Assembly (NCBI RefSeq): GCF_016428585.1
Contig: NZ_JAELVR010000004.1
Location: forward strand, 62,001-126,000
DNA from: Sedimentitalea arenosa
Lineage (GTDB): Bacteria > Pseudomonadota > Alphaproteobacteria > Rhodobacterales > Rhodobacteraceae
Length of the DNA stretch: 64,000 nucleotides
Direction: 5' to 3'
The translations under genes were made by a program, and so were the position numbers. Every line of letters starts with the position of its first letter. The first letter of the stretch is position 1. Below, one piece after another: positions 43,908 through 53,501 of this stretch. The notes under the pieces were generated by a model, which was given only the letters and a program-made list of their open reading frames with translations, was not told the DNA's origin and made no database searches.

Positions 43908-44524
43908 CGCGACCGCTCGGTGTCATACTCGCCGGCGGTCTGGCCAGTCGGATGGGCGGCGGCGACAAGGGCTTGTTGCGCCTTGGCAATCGGACCCTCA
44001 TCGCGCGTGTGATCGACAGGCTGGGCCCACAGGTTTCGGGATTGGCCCTGAACGCGAACGGGGACCCGGCCCGGTTCGAGAGTCTCGGCCTTCCGGTCCT
44101 GTCCGACAGTATCGACGGGTTCGTCGGTCCGCTGGCCGGAGTTCTCGCAGGGCTCGATTGGGCGGCAACGCAAGGCGCGGACAGCATCGTGACCGCCGCC
44201 GCCGATACACCCTTCTTTCCTGCGGACCTGGTGACCCGGCTGCAAACGGCCTCGGAGGGCATGGGCGCCCCTTTGGTTCTGGCCGCCACGCCCGATCCCG
44301 AGCGGGGCCAGGCGCGCCACCCGACCTTCGGGCTCTGGCCGGTGTCACTGCGCGATGACTTGCGCGCGTCGCTGCAGGACGGGTTGCGCAAGGTCGTGCT
44401 CTGGACCGACCGGCACGACGGGCGCACGGCGCTCTTCCCGGTCGGTCGCGTCGATCCTTTCTTCAACGTGAACACGCCCGAAGACCTGGCCCGTGCCGAG
44501 GCTCTGCTGTCGGAGTCCGCATGA
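43904..44524 (+). CDS. mobA: Molybdenum cofactor guanylyltransferase MobA
   Basis: A 206-residue nucleotidyltransferase attaching GMP to molybdopterin. The GTP-binding signature LAGGLASRMGGGDKGLL is at the N terminus and TAAADTPFFP supplies the metal-binding aspartate. The ATG overlaps the fdhD stop (ATGA), and the end overlaps mobB (ATGA). Confidence 0.95.
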   Translation: MTRPLGVILAGGLASRMGGGDKGLLRLGNRTLIARVIDRLGPQVSGLALNANGDPARFESLGLPVLSDSIDGFVGPLAGVLAGLDWAATQGADSIVTAAADTPFFPADLVTRLQTASEGMGAPLVLAATPDPERGQARHPTFGLWPVSLRDDLRASLQDGLRKVVLWTDRHDGRTALFPVGRVDPFFNVNTPEDLARAEALLSESA

Positions 44525-45012
44525 GGATTTACGGTGTCACTGGGTGGAAGAACACCGGAAAGACCGGGTTGATGGAGCGGCTGGTGACTGAGTTCACCGC
44601 GCGCGGCCATTCCGTCTCGAGCGTCAAACATGCCCATCATGCCTTCGACGTGGATCAGCCGGGGCGCGACAGCCATCGCCACCGCGTCGCCGGCGCCCGC
44701 GAGGTCATGCTGGCCTCGGGAAAGCGGTGGGCCTTGATGCACGAACTGCACGACGAGGAAGAGCCGCCGCTTGCTGCATTGCTCGCCCGACTCTCGCCTG
44801 TCGATCTGGTATTGATCGAAGGCTACAAGCGGGAACCCCACCCAAAGATCGAAACCCACCGCAAGGCGGCGGGCACGCCGCTGATCGCAACGGACGACCG
44901 GACGATCCGGGCCGTGGCCAGCGACGTTGCCGTTTCGATCGACCGGCCGGTGTTCGATCTCGACGACACCGCGGCCATTGCCGAATTCATTCTGCAGGAG
45001 GTCGGATTGTGA
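44521..45012 (+). CDS. mobB: Molybdopterin-guanine dinucleotide biosynthesis protein MobB
   Basis: A 163-residue P-loop GTP-binding protein that assists MobA. The Walker A segment GWKNTGKTGLMERL, SSVKHAHHAFDVDQPG and DLVLIEGYKREPHPKIE are diagnostic. It starts in an ATGA overlap with mobA and ends in a GTGA overlap with the MoeA fusion gene. Confidence 0.96.
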   Translation: MRIYGVTGWKNTGKTGLMERLVTEFTARGHSVSSVKHAHHAFDVDQPGRDSHRHRVAGAREVMLASGKRWALMHELHDEEEPPLAALLARLSPVDLVLIEGYKREPHPKIETHRKAAGTPLIATDDRTIRAVASDVAVSIDRPVFDLDDTAAIAEFILQEVGL

Positions 45013-47132
45013 GCGGGTTCGACACGGTTGTCATCGTCGATTGGTCGGCGGGCAAGCGGGCGCCGAAGCGGCCAACGAAGGACGCGATCTGGATCGGGAT
45101 TGCGCGTGGCAGTGGCGAGGAGGAGCCTCTCTACTTCCGCAGCCGGATCGAGGCCGAGGCCTGGATCACCCATTTCCTGCAAACGGAAAACGCGGCCGGG
45201 CGACGGGTGTTGATGGGGTTCGATTTCCCCTTCGGCTATCCCAGGGGCACGGCGCGCGCCGTGACGGGGTCGAATGATGTCTTTGCGTTGTGGACGTGGC
45301 TCGAAAGCCGCATCCGGGACGATGACGCGGGCGAGAACAACCGGTTCGACGTGGCCGAGGAGATGAATCGCTGTTTCGAAGGGCTTGGGCCGTTCTGGGG
45401 CAAGCCGTCGCGGGACATGTGGCCCGACGTGCCTTACCGCAAGGCGGGGATCGCTTTTGAGCGCATCGCCGAACGCCGCAGCGCGGACGTGCGTGCGAAT
45501 GCGGCGTCGAGCTGTTTCCAACTGGCTTTTCCTCCGACGGTCGGCAGCCAGGTCCTGATGGGCCTGCCGATGCTGGCGCGGCTGCGCCGCCTGCCCGGCG
45601 TGGCGGTCTGGCCGTTTGATGCGTGGGACGACGCGCAGACGGTGTTGGCGGAAATCTGGCCGGGTCTCATCGAACCGGCGGTCAGACAGGCGTTGGACGC
45701 CGCCGATCCACCGATCCGTGACCGCGAACAGGTCCGCCTGCTGGCGCGCGCCGTTGCGGGCCTGACACCCGATCGCCTTGCCGTGATGATGCAAGACTTC
45801 CCCGAGGAGGCAAGGGAGGAGGCATGGATCCTCGGCGCGGGGCACGCGGAGGAACTTCGCGCGCTCGCGGGGCCCGTGCCGCTGGCGCCGCCGCCGTTGC
45901 GCAACGATTGCTTCTCCTTGCCCGCCGGTGTCGACTGGACACCCGTGGACGAGGCGCTGGCCTTGCTGCGCACGAGGCTGACCTGCACGGTCGGCAGCGA
46001 GGTTGTCGACATCGGCGCAGCCCAGGGAAGGGTTCTGGCGCAGGACGTGATCGCCGTGCGCTCGAACCCGCCGCAGGCCAATTCCGCAGTTGACGGGTAT
46101 GGGTTCGCAGGCGGGGTGCCGGAAGGCGACCATGTCCTGCCGCTCATCGAGGGTCGCGCGGCCGCCGGGGTGCCGTTTGACGGCGCGGTCCCGTCGGGCC
46201 ACGCGATCCGTATCCTGACCGGGGCTGCCCTGCCTGAGGGCGTGGACACGGTCCTGCTCGAAGAAGATGTGGCATCGGACGGTCAAAGGATCGCCTTTCG
46301 CGGGCCGCTCAAGATGGGGGCGAACGCGCGGCGCGCGGGAGAGGACGTGGTCGAGGGCGCAACGGCCTTGCGAGCGGGGCGCGTGGTAACGGCGGCAGAC
46401 CTCGCCCTGTTGGCGGCGGTGGGTGTCTCGCGCGTGATGGTGCGGCACCGCCTGCGCGTCGCCATCCTGTCGACCGGCGATGAGCTTGTCGAGCCGGGCC
46501 AAGCAGCCGGGCCGGGACAGATCTTCGATGCCAACCGTCCCATGCTGCTTGGCATGATCCGCGCCTTCGGGTTTCAGCCGGTCGATATGGGCCGGGTCGC
46601 GGATGACCGCGCGGCCTTGCGCGCGCGGCTCGAGTCGGCGGCCCGGCAGGCCGACGTGATCCTGACCAGCGGCGGTGCCTCCGCCGGGGACGAAGACCAT
46701 GTCTCGGCCCTTCTGAGAGAGACCGGCGCGATGCAGGAATGGCGCATCGCGGTCAAACCGGGTCGGCCGCTGGCACTGGGGCTCTGGTCGGGGACACCGG
46801 TTTTCGGTTTGCCTGGCAACCCGGTGGCGGCCATGGTCTGCACTTTGATCTTCGCGCATCCCGCGATGGCGTTGCTTGCCGGAGCCGCGTGGCAGGCTCC
46901 GCAGGGGTTCGACCTGCCGGCGGCCTTCGAAAAACGCAAGAAGCCCGGCCGGCGAGAATACCTGCGGGCGCGGGTACGCGACGGGCGCGCCGAGGTGTTC
47001 AAATCCGAAGGCTCGGGCCGGATCAGCGGGCTGAGCTGGGCCGAAGGGCTGGTCGAGATCGGCGACGGCGAACGGCATATCCGCCCCGGCGACATGGTGC
47101 GCTTCATCCCCTATGGCAGTTTCGGGCTATGA
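45009..47132 (+). CDS. MoeA-type molybdotransferase with unidentified N-terminal domain
   Basis: A 707-residue fusion. From about residue 305 it is MoeA, which inserts molybdate into adenylylated molybdopterin: NSAVDGYGFAGG near 358, ILSTGDELVEPG near 487, LTSGGASAGDEDHV and VFGLPGNPVAAMV near 597. The first 300 residues are an extra domain with VVIVDWSAGKRAP near residue 8 and GFDFPFGYPRG near 70; the spaced aspartates recall RNase H-fold DUF429-like proteins, but I cannot place it firmly. GTG start within the mobB stop. Typical MoeA has about 400 residues. Confidence 0.92.
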   Translation: MSGFDTVVIVDWSAGKRAPKRPTKDAIWIGIARGSGEEEPLYFRSRIEAEAWITHFLQTENAAGRRVLMGFDFPFGYPRGTARAVTGSNDVFALWTWLESRIRDDDAGENNRFDVAEEMNRCFEGLGPFWGKPSRDMWPDVPYRKAGIAFERIAERRSADVRANAASSCFQLAFPPTVGSQVLMGLPMLARLRRLPGVAVWPFDAWDDAQTVLAEIWPGLIEPAVRQALDAADPPIRDREQVRLLARAVAGLTPDRLAVMMQDFPEEAREEAWILGAGHAEELRALAGPVPLAPPPLRNDCFSLPAGVDWTPVDEALALLRTRLTCTVGSEVVDIGAAQGRVLAQDVIAVRSNPPQANSAVDGYGFAGGVPEGDHVLPLIEGRAAAGVPFDGAVPSGHAIRILTGAALPEGVDTVLLEEDVASDGQRIAFRGPLKMGANARRAGEDVVEGATALRAGRVVTAADLALLAAVGVSRVMVRHRLRVAILSTGDELVEPGQAAGPGQIFDANRPMLLGMIRAFGFQPVDMGRVADDRAALRARLESAARQADVILTSGGASAGDEDHVSALLRETGAMQEWRIAVKPGRPLALGLWSGTPVFGLPGNPVAAMVCTLIFAHPAMALLAGAAWQAPQGFDLPAAFEKRKKPGRREYLRARVRDGRAEVFKSEGSGRISGLSWAEGLVEIGDGERHIRPGDMVRFIPYGSFGL

Positions 47133-47417
47133 GCGGATCACCTCGGGAAACGTCCTGACGGATTTGCCGCGCACCAGATCCGTGACCGCCACGTCGAATT
47201 CCTTGAAATGCGCTGTGCCCAGATGCGCCTGGAACGCTTCGGCATCCGAATAAAGTTCGTAGAGCAACACCACGTTCGTGCCCGTATCGACGCAGATGTC
47301 GAACACATGGCAATCGGGCTCCTTGGCCAGCGAGGTGCGGGCCTGGACGCGCATCAGGGGCAGGAACGCAGGCAGCGCGTCCTGCGCCAGTTCAAAGGTC
47401 ACGCAAACGGCGAACAT
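47127..47417 (-). CDS. Antibiotic biosynthesis monooxygenase (ABM) family protein
   Basis: A 96-residue dimeric alpha+beta-barrel protein of the ABM/quinol monooxygenase type: FAVCVTFELAQDALPAFLPL, EPDCHVFDICVD and FQAHLGTAHFKEF. AAGGAT lies 8 nt before the ATG at 47417. It is the last gene of the minus-strand sugar-acid cluster; its end overlaps the MoeA fusion gene by 6 nt. The role in the cluster is unknown. Confidence 0.9.
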   Translation of the reverse strand: MFAVCVTFELAQDALPAFLPLMRVQARTSLAKEPDCHVFDICVDTGTNVVLLYELYSDAEAFQAHLGTAHFKEFDVAVTDLVRGKSVRTFPEVIRS

Positions 47418-47433
47418 GTCGATCCTTTCGGGG

Positions 47434-48453
47434 TCATGGCACGATCCGGCGGCGTTCGTCATGCGAGCGATAGGCCGCGTCGGTGGCGCGGATCACGCCG
47501 AGGTAGTCCTCGGCGGTGTTTTCGGGCACCGTGCCGTCGCGCCGGCAGCGGACGAGATGGTCGATCAGCGCGGCCACGCACCCACCGCCGAACGCGTCGG
47601 GATCGATAGGGGCCCGCAGCGGAACGATCTCTGCCGCGCGCGCGCCGAAGGGCCGAAAACGCAGCGTACCATCCCCGTCCAGTTGCAGCGTTCCCGCTTC
47701 GCCTTCCAGACGCAGTTCGCCCATGGTGAGGCGCGGGTTCCGTGCCGGCACGTCCGACAGGCGGTTGCCGTCGAAGACCGATTGCGTACCGCCCGCATGC
47801 GTCAGGATCAACGTGCCAGCGTCTTCGCCGGCGAGAACCGGGTTGATGCGGCGCAGGTCGGCATAGACTTCGGTGATCTCGCCGAAAAGCCAGCGGAACA
47901 GGTCGATGAAATGCACACCGGTTTCGTGGATCAGCAGGCGCGGCATGGTCTGGAACGAAGGTTGGCGGGCCAGATAAGCGTCGGGGCCGCGCCCGTCGCC
48001 TGGCCGCAGGTCGAAGCGGCACTGATAGACCTGTCCCATCCGGCCCGCGTCGAGAAACGCTTTCACCTCGCGGTACCAAGGTTGAAAACGGAAATTCTCG
48101 TGGATCACGAGCTGTGTTTCGGCCTTTTGCGCCGCGTCGAGCGTGGCCTGCGCTTCAGCAAGCGACCGACAGAACGGCTTCTGGCAGATGATCATGCGCC
48201 CCGGTTTCAATGTGGCGCGGATCAGCGCGGCATGGGCCGGCGGCGGGGCGACGATATCGACGATGTCCGGGTCCTGCGCGGCAAGCAGATCCGGCAGATC
48301 CGCATATCCCGGCACGTCGAGCCGATCGGCTGTTGCCTCTGTAAGCGCGCGGTCCAGATCGGTCACGCCGACGATCTCGGCATCCTCGCGCGCGGCCCAC
48401 GCCTCCTGGTGCAGTCGGCTGAAATAGCCCAACCCGACGATGGCGACACGCAT
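47434..48453 (-). CDS. Gfo/Idh/MocA family oxidoreductase
   Basis: A 339-residue NAD(P)-dependent oxidoreductase of sugars or sugar derivatives. The Rossmann motif VAIVGLGYFSRLH opens the protein, and the active-site lysine lies in IICQKPFCRS (the EKP position, here QKP). The substrate domain has HETGVHFIDLFRWLFG. ATG at 48453 overlaps the aldolase stop; an adjacent ATG at 48456 is equally possible. Confidence 0.92.
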   Translation of the reverse strand: MRVAIVGLGYFSRLHQEAWAAREDAEIVGVTDLDRALTEATADRLDVPGYADLPDLLAAQDPDIVDIVAPPPAHAALIRATLKPGRMIICQKPFCRSLAEAQATLDAAQKAETQLVIHENFRFQPWYREVKAFLDAGRMGQVYQCRFDLRPGDGRGPDAYLARQPSFQTMPRLLIHETGVHFIDLFRWLFGEITEVYADLRRINPVLAGEDAGTLILTHAGGTQSVFDGNRLSDVPARNPRLTMGELRLEGEAGTLQLDGDGTLRFRPFGARAAEIVPLRAPIDPDAFGGGCVAALIDHLVRCRRDGTVPENTAEDYLGVIRATDAAYRSHDERRRIVP

Positions 48454-49091
48454 CATGTCCGCACCGGATGTCTGCGTCTCAGGTCGGCGACCTGTTCTGG
48501 GGTCAGCGGGCGGGTCTTCATGCCGTGCACCGCAAGGAACAGCTTTGCCGTCTCCTCCAGTTCTTCCGTGGCGTGGACCGCGTCGCGCAGGGACGTTCCG
48601 GCAACGACCGGGCCGTGGTTGGCCAGAAGAACCGCGTGGTGGTCGGAGGCCATCTCGCGCACCGCGCGCGCGAGATCGAGGTCACCGGGGGCGAAATAGG
48701 GGATCAAGGGCAGCGTGCCGATCCGCATCACGTAATAGGCCGTCAGGGGCGGCAGGACGTTGGCTGGATCGATGTCGTGAAGGCAGCTTACGGCGACCGA
48801 ATGGGTGGCGTGCAGATGCACGATCGCCCCTGCGTTCGGGCGGCGATCGTACATGGCGCCGTGCAGGAACGCTTCCTTGGTCGGGGCGTCACCGGACACG
48901 TGCCGTCCCTCAGAGTCGAGCTTGCTGATCCGCGCCGGGTCCAGATCGCCCAGCGATGAGCCGGTCGGCGTCATTAGCCAGCCATCCTCAAGGCGCAGGC
49001 TGATGTTCCCCGAACTGCCGAAGGTCAGACCCCGGTCGAACAGGGATTTCGCCAGGGAGACGATATCGTCGCGCTGCCTGGTTTCGCTCAT
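48453..49091 (-). CDS. otnC: Class II aldolase, OtnC-like (3-oxo-tetronate 4-phosphate decarboxylase)
   Basis: A 212-residue class II aldolase/AraD-type protein. Metal-binding histidines are in IVHLHATHS and in LLANHGPVVAG; GLTFGSSGNISLR and MTPTGSSLGDLD are typical of OtnC. In the known tetronate pathway OtnC decarboxylates 3-oxo-tetronate 4-phosphate to dihydroxyacetone phosphate. It follows otnK in an ATGA overlap, which supports the assignment. Confidence 0.88.
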   Translation of the reverse strand: MSETRQRDDIVSLAKSLFDRGLTFGSSGNISLRLEDGWLMTPTGSSLGDLDPARISKLDSEGRHVSGDAPTKEAFLHGAMYDRRPNAGAIVHLHATHSVAVSCLHDIDPANVLPPLTAYYVMRIGTLPLIPYFAPGDLDLARAVREMASDHHAVLLANHGPVVAGTSLRDAVHATEELEETAKLFLAVHGMKTRPLTPEQVADLRRRHPVRT

Positions 49092-50344
49092 GCCAGCACC
49101 TTGAACGCCTTGTCGAAAAAGTCGACGCCACCGAAATTGCCGGATTTCAGTGCCAAGGCCATCGGCGGACCCGAAAGCGTGCGCGTCCACGGCACGCCGG
49201 GGTCGATCTCGCCGCAGATCTCGAGTGCTGGCAGGTCCAGTGCGCCAACCACGGCGCCGGAGGTTTCCCCGCCGGCCACGACCATGCGCGAAAACCCCGC
49301 CGCGCGCAGACCGGTCGCAAGTCGGGCCATTGTCTGTTCTACGAGCGCTCCGGCCCGGTCCGCGCCGAGCCGTGCCTGGACACGCGCGACGGTGGCGGGA
49401 TCGTCCGAGGCGTGGATGAGCAGCGGTGAACCAGCCGGTGTTTCCCGCGCCCATGCGAGGATGTCCGCACAGGGGTCAGGGCCTTCCGCCAGTGCCTCGG
49501 CGTCGATCTTCCAATTGGGCCAGATATCCCGCACATGGTCGATCTGGGCCCGCGTCGCTGTCGAGCAACTTCCGGCCAGCACGACGCTTCGCCCTTGGAC
49601 CTCGGGGCGGACGGGTGGGGCGTCGCTGGCGGTGAAGCCGAAATTCGCGGGCAGGCCGAGCGCGATACCCGAGCCGCCTGTGATCAGCGCATGGTCCGCC
49701 GCGGCTTGCCCGATCGTCCGCAGGTCGTGGTCGTCTATCGCGTCGAGCACCGCATACCGACGCCCGTCCGTTTGGAGTTTCCCGATCGCCGACCGCACCT
49801 CATCGGCTCCGCGCGCAACGACCGGGTGCGGGACGAGGCCGACCGTATGCCGGGACTGGGCCGCCATCAGGCTGACAAGGTTGCTGTCGCGCATCGGGGT
49901 CAGCGGGTGGTCACGCATGGGCGACTCCGACAACAGCTGTTCGCCGACGAAGAGATGGCCCATGTATACGGTGCGCCGATTGACCGGGAAGGCCGGGCAA
50001 ACCAGCGCGAGCGGAGCCTGCAATGCCTCTAGCAGGGCGTCGGCGACAGGACCGATATTGCCTCGCTCGGTCGAATCGAAGGTCGAGCAGTATTTGAACA
50101 TCACCTGATGCGCACCGCGTGCGCGAAGCCAATCCAGCGCGGCGAGCGATTGCGCGACGGCGTCGGGGGGCGCGATGGTCCGCGATTTGAGCGCGATCAC
50201 CACCGCGTCGGCCGCGCCGATATCTATGGGTGATTCGGGTACTCCGAACAGCTGCGCGACCCGCATCCCCCCCTTGACCAGCGTCACGGCGAGGTCCGTC
50301 GCGCCAGTATAGTCGTCAGCGATGGCCCCAATGCAGATCGTCAT
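49088..50344 (-). CDS. otnK: Four-carbon acid sugar kinase, OtnK-like (DUF1537)
   Basis: A 418-residue kinase of the DUF1537 family. The N-terminal substrate domain opens with CIGAIADDYTGATDLAVTLV; the C-terminal nucleotide domain has VVAGGETSGAVVGAL and LKSGNFGGVDFF. OtnK phosphorylates 3-oxo-tetronate at C4. Translationally coupled to the dehydrogenase upstream and to otnC downstream. Confidence 0.9.
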   Translation of the reverse strand: MTICIGAIADDYTGATDLAVTLVKGGMRVAQLFGVPESPIDIGAADAVVIALKSRTIAPPDAVAQSLAALDWLRARGAHQVMFKYCSTFDSTERGNIGPVADALLEALQAPLALVCPAFPVNRRTVYMGHLFVGEQLLSESPMRDHPLTPMRDSNLVSLMAAQSRHTVGLVPHPVVARGADEVRSAIGKLQTDGRRYAVLDAIDDHDLRTIGQAAADHALITGGSGIALGLPANFGFTASDAPPVRPEVQGRSVVLAGSCSTATRAQIDHVRDIWPNWKIDAEALAEGPDPCADILAWARETPAGSPLLIHASDDPATVARVQARLGADRAGALVEQTMARLATGLRAAGFSRMVVAGGETSGAVVGALDLPALEICGEIDPGVPWTRTLSGPPMALALKSGNFGGVDFFDKAFKVLA

Positions 50345-51444
50345 GCACCCTCGCCGATCAGGTCCACGACCGTCGCAGTGACCGCGCGTGTTCCCATGTC
50401 GCCGCCGAATTCCATCGGTCGGAGCCGGTTGGCGACGAAACCAGCCATCACGGCGTCGTCGATCAAGGTGGCTGCGTTCGCATAGGCCTCCACGCCCAGC
50501 CTGTCGGCAAGGTAGTCCAGCATGAGTCCGCCCGACAGGATCGCCGCAAGGGGGTTAGCCTTGTCCTGGCCCATGATGTCTGGCGCGCTGCCATGCGCGG
50601 GCTGGAACAGCCCGTGGCGATCCCCGATCTCGGCGCAAGCCGCCATGCCCATGCCCCCGACCAGCCCGCCGGCGAGGTCCGACAGGATGTCGCCGAACAT
50701 GTTCTCGGTCACCAATACGTCAAAGGCCCAGGGCTGGCGCACGAGGTCGAGTGCTTGCGCGTCGACATAAGCGTAGCCGGTGTCGATGCCTGGAAACTCC
50801 GGGCTGATCTCGTCGAAGATCTTGCGAAAAAAAGCCATCGACGCGAAGACGTTGGCCTTGTCGACGCAGGTCAGCAGGCCCTTTCCGCCCCGTGCCTTGC
50901 GCTTCTCGGCCAGGCGAAACCCGAAACGATGCAACCGTTCGCTGACCGAGCGCGTGATGCGCAGCGTGTCGCGCACCTCGCTGTCGCCGATGATCTGGCT
51001 GCGGCCATGCACTGCGGCGGAGTAGAACAGTCCCTCGGTGGATTCACGCAGGATCACCAGGTCGATATCCGCCGCACGCGGGTCCGCCAGCCGTTGCGGC
51101 GCGTTCGGATAGGCGCGCACCGGGCGCACTCCGGCATAGAGTTCGAACCGGTCGCGCAGGCGCAGGTGCGGCGAAATCTCGGTTCCGTCCGCATGGCGCA
51201 CCGAGGGCAGTCCGATCGCGCCCAGGAAGATCGCATCGGCCTCTCCAGCGCGCTCTTCGCCGCCGGGTTCGATATCCTTTCCGGTGTCGCGAAAATAGCC
51301 TGCTCCGGCTGCGATGTCGTCATAGACCGGCCTCGGCAAGCCGACACGGGCGAGTGCTGTTTCGACCACTGCAAGCGTCGCATCCGTCACGTCGAGGCCG
51401 ATGCCGTCTCCCCTAATGACGGCGATCCTGGCGGGCTGTGTCAT
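50341..51444 (-). CDS. Isocitrate/isopropylmalate-dehydrogenase-family beta-decarboxylating dehydrogenase
   Basis: A 367-residue enzyme with the isopropylmalate/tartrate dehydrogenase fold: IRGDGIGLDVTDATLAV, LRDRFELYAGVRPVRAYP, RESTEGLFYSA, VDKANVF and ENMFGDILSDLAGGLVGG, then HGSAPDI. The Arg, Tyr, Lys and Asp set for a 2-hydroxyacid with a beta-carboxylate is present. As leuBCD genes are absent and the neighbours are sugar-acid enzymes, tartrate or a related acid is more likely than isopropylmalate. It overlaps otnK by 4 nt. Confidence 0.9.
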   Translation of the reverse strand: MTQPARIAVIRGDGIGLDVTDATLAVVETALARVGLPRPVYDDIAAGAGYFRDTGKDIEPGGEERAGEADAIFLGAIGLPSVRHADGTEISPHLRLRDRFELYAGVRPVRAYPNAPQRLADPRAADIDLVILRESTEGLFYSAAVHGRSQIIGDSEVRDTLRITRSVSERLHRFGFRLAEKRKARGGKGLLTCVDKANVFASMAFFRKIFDEISPEFPGIDTGYAYVDAQALDLVRQPWAFDVLVTENMFGDILSDLAGGLVGGMGMAACAEIGDRHGLFQPAHGSAPDIMGQDKANPLAAILSGGLMLDYLADRLGVEAYANAATLIDDAVMAGFVANRLRPMEFGGDMGTRAVTATVVDLIGEGA

Positions 51445-51456
51445 GGCGAGAGTCCT

Positions 51457-52545
51457 TCAGACGTGATAAGGCGCGAGCCGGTTCCAGTCGAACGCGACAC
51501 CCGTGCCCGGCGTGTCTGGCGCGACGGCCAAGTGGTTTTCCACAACCAGTGGTCGCGTGGTGTAGCGATCTATCGGAAATGAATGAACTTCGATCCAGCC
51601 GGGATTGCGCTGCGCGGACACGAGGCTGACATGCAGTTCCTGCATCCCGTGACTGCACACCGGAATGTCGTGGCGCGCGCAGACCGCCGCGGCCTGGAGC
51701 CACCCGGTGATGCCGCCGCAGTTGGATGCGTCCGGTTGCAGATAAGCCACGCGCGCCTGTTCGGCGGCATATTCGAACTCGTGGATCGTGTGCAGGTTTT
51801 CACCCATTGCCAGCGGCATTCCAGTGGCCTGCGCAATGCGGGCATAGGCGCTGTAGTGGTCCGGGATGATCGGCTCCTCGAACCACAACAGGTCGAACGG
51901 AGCAAAGGCGTGGGCGGCCTCTGTGGCCTGCGGTTCGGACATGGAGTAATTGGCATCGACCATGAAGGCGATGTCAGGGCCGATCAACTCACGCACCGCC
52001 TTGATGCGCTCCAAATCCTCGGCCAGCGTCGGCTGGCCGATCTTGATTTTCACGCCGTTGAAGCCGCGATCCAGATAGTCCTGAACGCTGTCCAGCAGCT
52101 TGGGAAGGGGAAAGCCCAAATCGATCCCGCCGCAATAGGTCCGGCAACGGTCGGCGGTCCCGCCCGCCATTTTCCAGAGCGGCTGCCCGCTGGCTTTTCC
52201 ACGGATATCCCAGAGCGCGATGTCCACCGCGGAGATCGCGAAAGAGGCGATGCCACCGCGCGCAACGTAGTGTACGTGCCACTGCATCGCCTCATAAAGC
52301 GCTTCGACGTCCCCGGCGTCCTGACCAATCAGGAAAGGGGCGAGATCATGCTCGATCATCGCCTTGATCGCGTGCCCGCCCTTGCCGCCGGTATAGGTGT
52401 AGCCGGTGCCGTCCCGTCCGTCCTCCAGAGTGACCGTCGCGGTGATCAGCTGGAAATGCGTGTGATCGCCGTGTTTCGCATCCACCAGCACTTCGTCCAG
52501 CGGGACATTGAACAGTTGGCAGCGAAGCGCGGCGATCTTCGGCAT
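51457..52545 (-). CDS. Enolase-superfamily dehydratase (mandelate racemase/muconate lactonizing group)
   Basis: A 362-residue enzyme of the mandelate racemase subgroup. The base Lys lies in KIKIG near residue 164, metal ligands in VDANYS (about 195), WFEEP (about 223) and GENLH (about 246), and the catalytic His in CSHGMQE (about 298). This set fits acid-sugar dehydratases such as L-talarate/galactarate dehydratase; the exact sugar acid is not decidable. The ATG at 52545 overlaps the preceding stop by one base. Confidence 0.9.
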   Translation of the reverse strand: MPKIAALRCQLFNVPLDEVLVDAKHGDHTHFQLITATVTLEDGRDGTGYTYTGGKGGHAIKAMIEHDLAPFLIGQDAGDVEALYEAMQWHVHYVARGGIASFAISAVDIALWDIRGKASGQPLWKMAGGTADRCRTYCGGIDLGFPLPKLLDSVQDYLDRGFNGVKIKIGQPTLAEDLERIKAVRELIGPDIAFMVDANYSMSEPQATEAAHAFAPFDLLWFEEPIIPDHYSAYARIAQATGMPLAMGENLHTIHEFEYAAEQARVAYLQPDASNCGGITGWLQAAAVCARHDIPVCSHGMQELHVSLVSAQRNPGWIEVHSFPIDRYTTRPLVVENHLAVAPDTPGTGVAFDWNRLAPYHV

Positions 52546-53498
52546 CAGAGGTCCTTGCACTCGGGAACGGGGGTGACGGTGGTGCCGTCCTTCAGCCACC
52601 GGGTCAGGTTCTCGCAGGTCAGGTCGCCCATCGCCTGGCGGGTCTCATGCGTGGCGCTGCCCACGTGAGGCTGCAGCACGACGTTGTCCATCGCGAACAA
52701 CGCCTCGGGCACTTTAGGTTCGGCTTCGAACACATCGAGCCCAGCGCCGCCAAGTTTGCCGTCCTTCAGCGCCTGCACCAGCGCGGTCTCATCCACGACC
52801 GTGCCGCGCGCGACATTAACCAGAATGCCCTCGGGTCCGAGCGCGGCGATCACATCGGAACTCACCAGATGCTTGGTTTCCGGCCCGCCGGGCGTGATGA
52901 CGATCATCACGTCGCACTCCTTGGCCATCTCGGTCAGATCACCGTAGTAGCGATACGGCACGTCCTTTTCGCTGCGCGCGTGATAAACCACGGTCGCGTC
53001 AAACACCGCGAGCCGATCCGCGATGGCCTGTCCGATCCGGCCCAGACCGACGATGCCGACGGTGCGGCCCTGAACGGAGTGGGTTAGCGGCGTGTTGCCC
53101 TCCTTCTCCCACCGGCCCGCGCGGACATAGGCGTCGTAGGGCACCAGGCGGCGGCTGACCGCGAACCACAGCAGGATGGCCGTGTTCGCGACCTCGTCGT
53201 TCAGCACCTCCGGGGTGTGGGTGACGACGATGCCGCGCTTTGCAGCAGCGGCGGCGTCGATCGTGTCGTAGCCGACCCCGTAGTTCGAGATGATCTTGAG
53301 GTTCGTAAGCGCCGCCATCAGGTCGGGAGGCACCCCGTAGTGGCCGACATTGACGACGGCGGTGAAGGACTCGGCGTGCTCGGCGATGAACGCCGCTTGC
53401 GTGTCATCCATCGGCAGCGGAACGATCTCGAATTCCGCTTCCAGGTGGGACTTCATCCGCTCGGTGAGCGGTCCGATCTGCAGCAGTTTGGGGGCCAT
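52545..53498 (-). CDS. D-isomer-specific 2-hydroxyacid dehydrogenase
   Basis: A 317-residue NAD(P)-dependent dehydrogenase of the glyoxylate/hydroxypyruvate reductase type. The nucleotide motif [16 protein letters not shown], the catalytic Arg in [10 protein letters not shown], the Glu in [11 protein letters not shown] and the His in [13 protein letters not shown] are in place. It may reduce a 2-keto sugar-acid fragment (hydroxypyruvate, 2-ketogluconate). TGATG junction with the dehydratase gene. Confidence 0.93.
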   Translation of the reverse strand: MAPKLLQIGPLTERMKSHLEAEFEIVPLPMDDTQAAFIAEHAESFTAVVNVGHYGVPPDLMAALTNLKIISNYGVGYDTIDAAAAAKRGIVVTHTPEVLNDEVANTAILLWFAVSRRLVPYDAYVRAGRWEKEGNTPLTHSVQGRTVGIVGLGRIGQAIADRLAVFDATVVYHARSEKDVPYRYYGDLTEMAKECDVMIVITPGGPETKHLVSSDVIAALGPEGILVNVARGTVVDETALVQALKDGKLGGAGLDVFEAEPKVPEALFAMDNVVLQPHVGSATHETRQAMGDLTCENLTRWLKDGTTVTPVPECKDL

Positions 53499-53501
53499 GG
53501 C

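Noticed and set aside
44823-47078. 751-codon open frame antisense to the MoeA fusion
   Set aside because: Arg/His/Pro-rich composition and no known motif; the plus strand encodes clear MoeA signatures.
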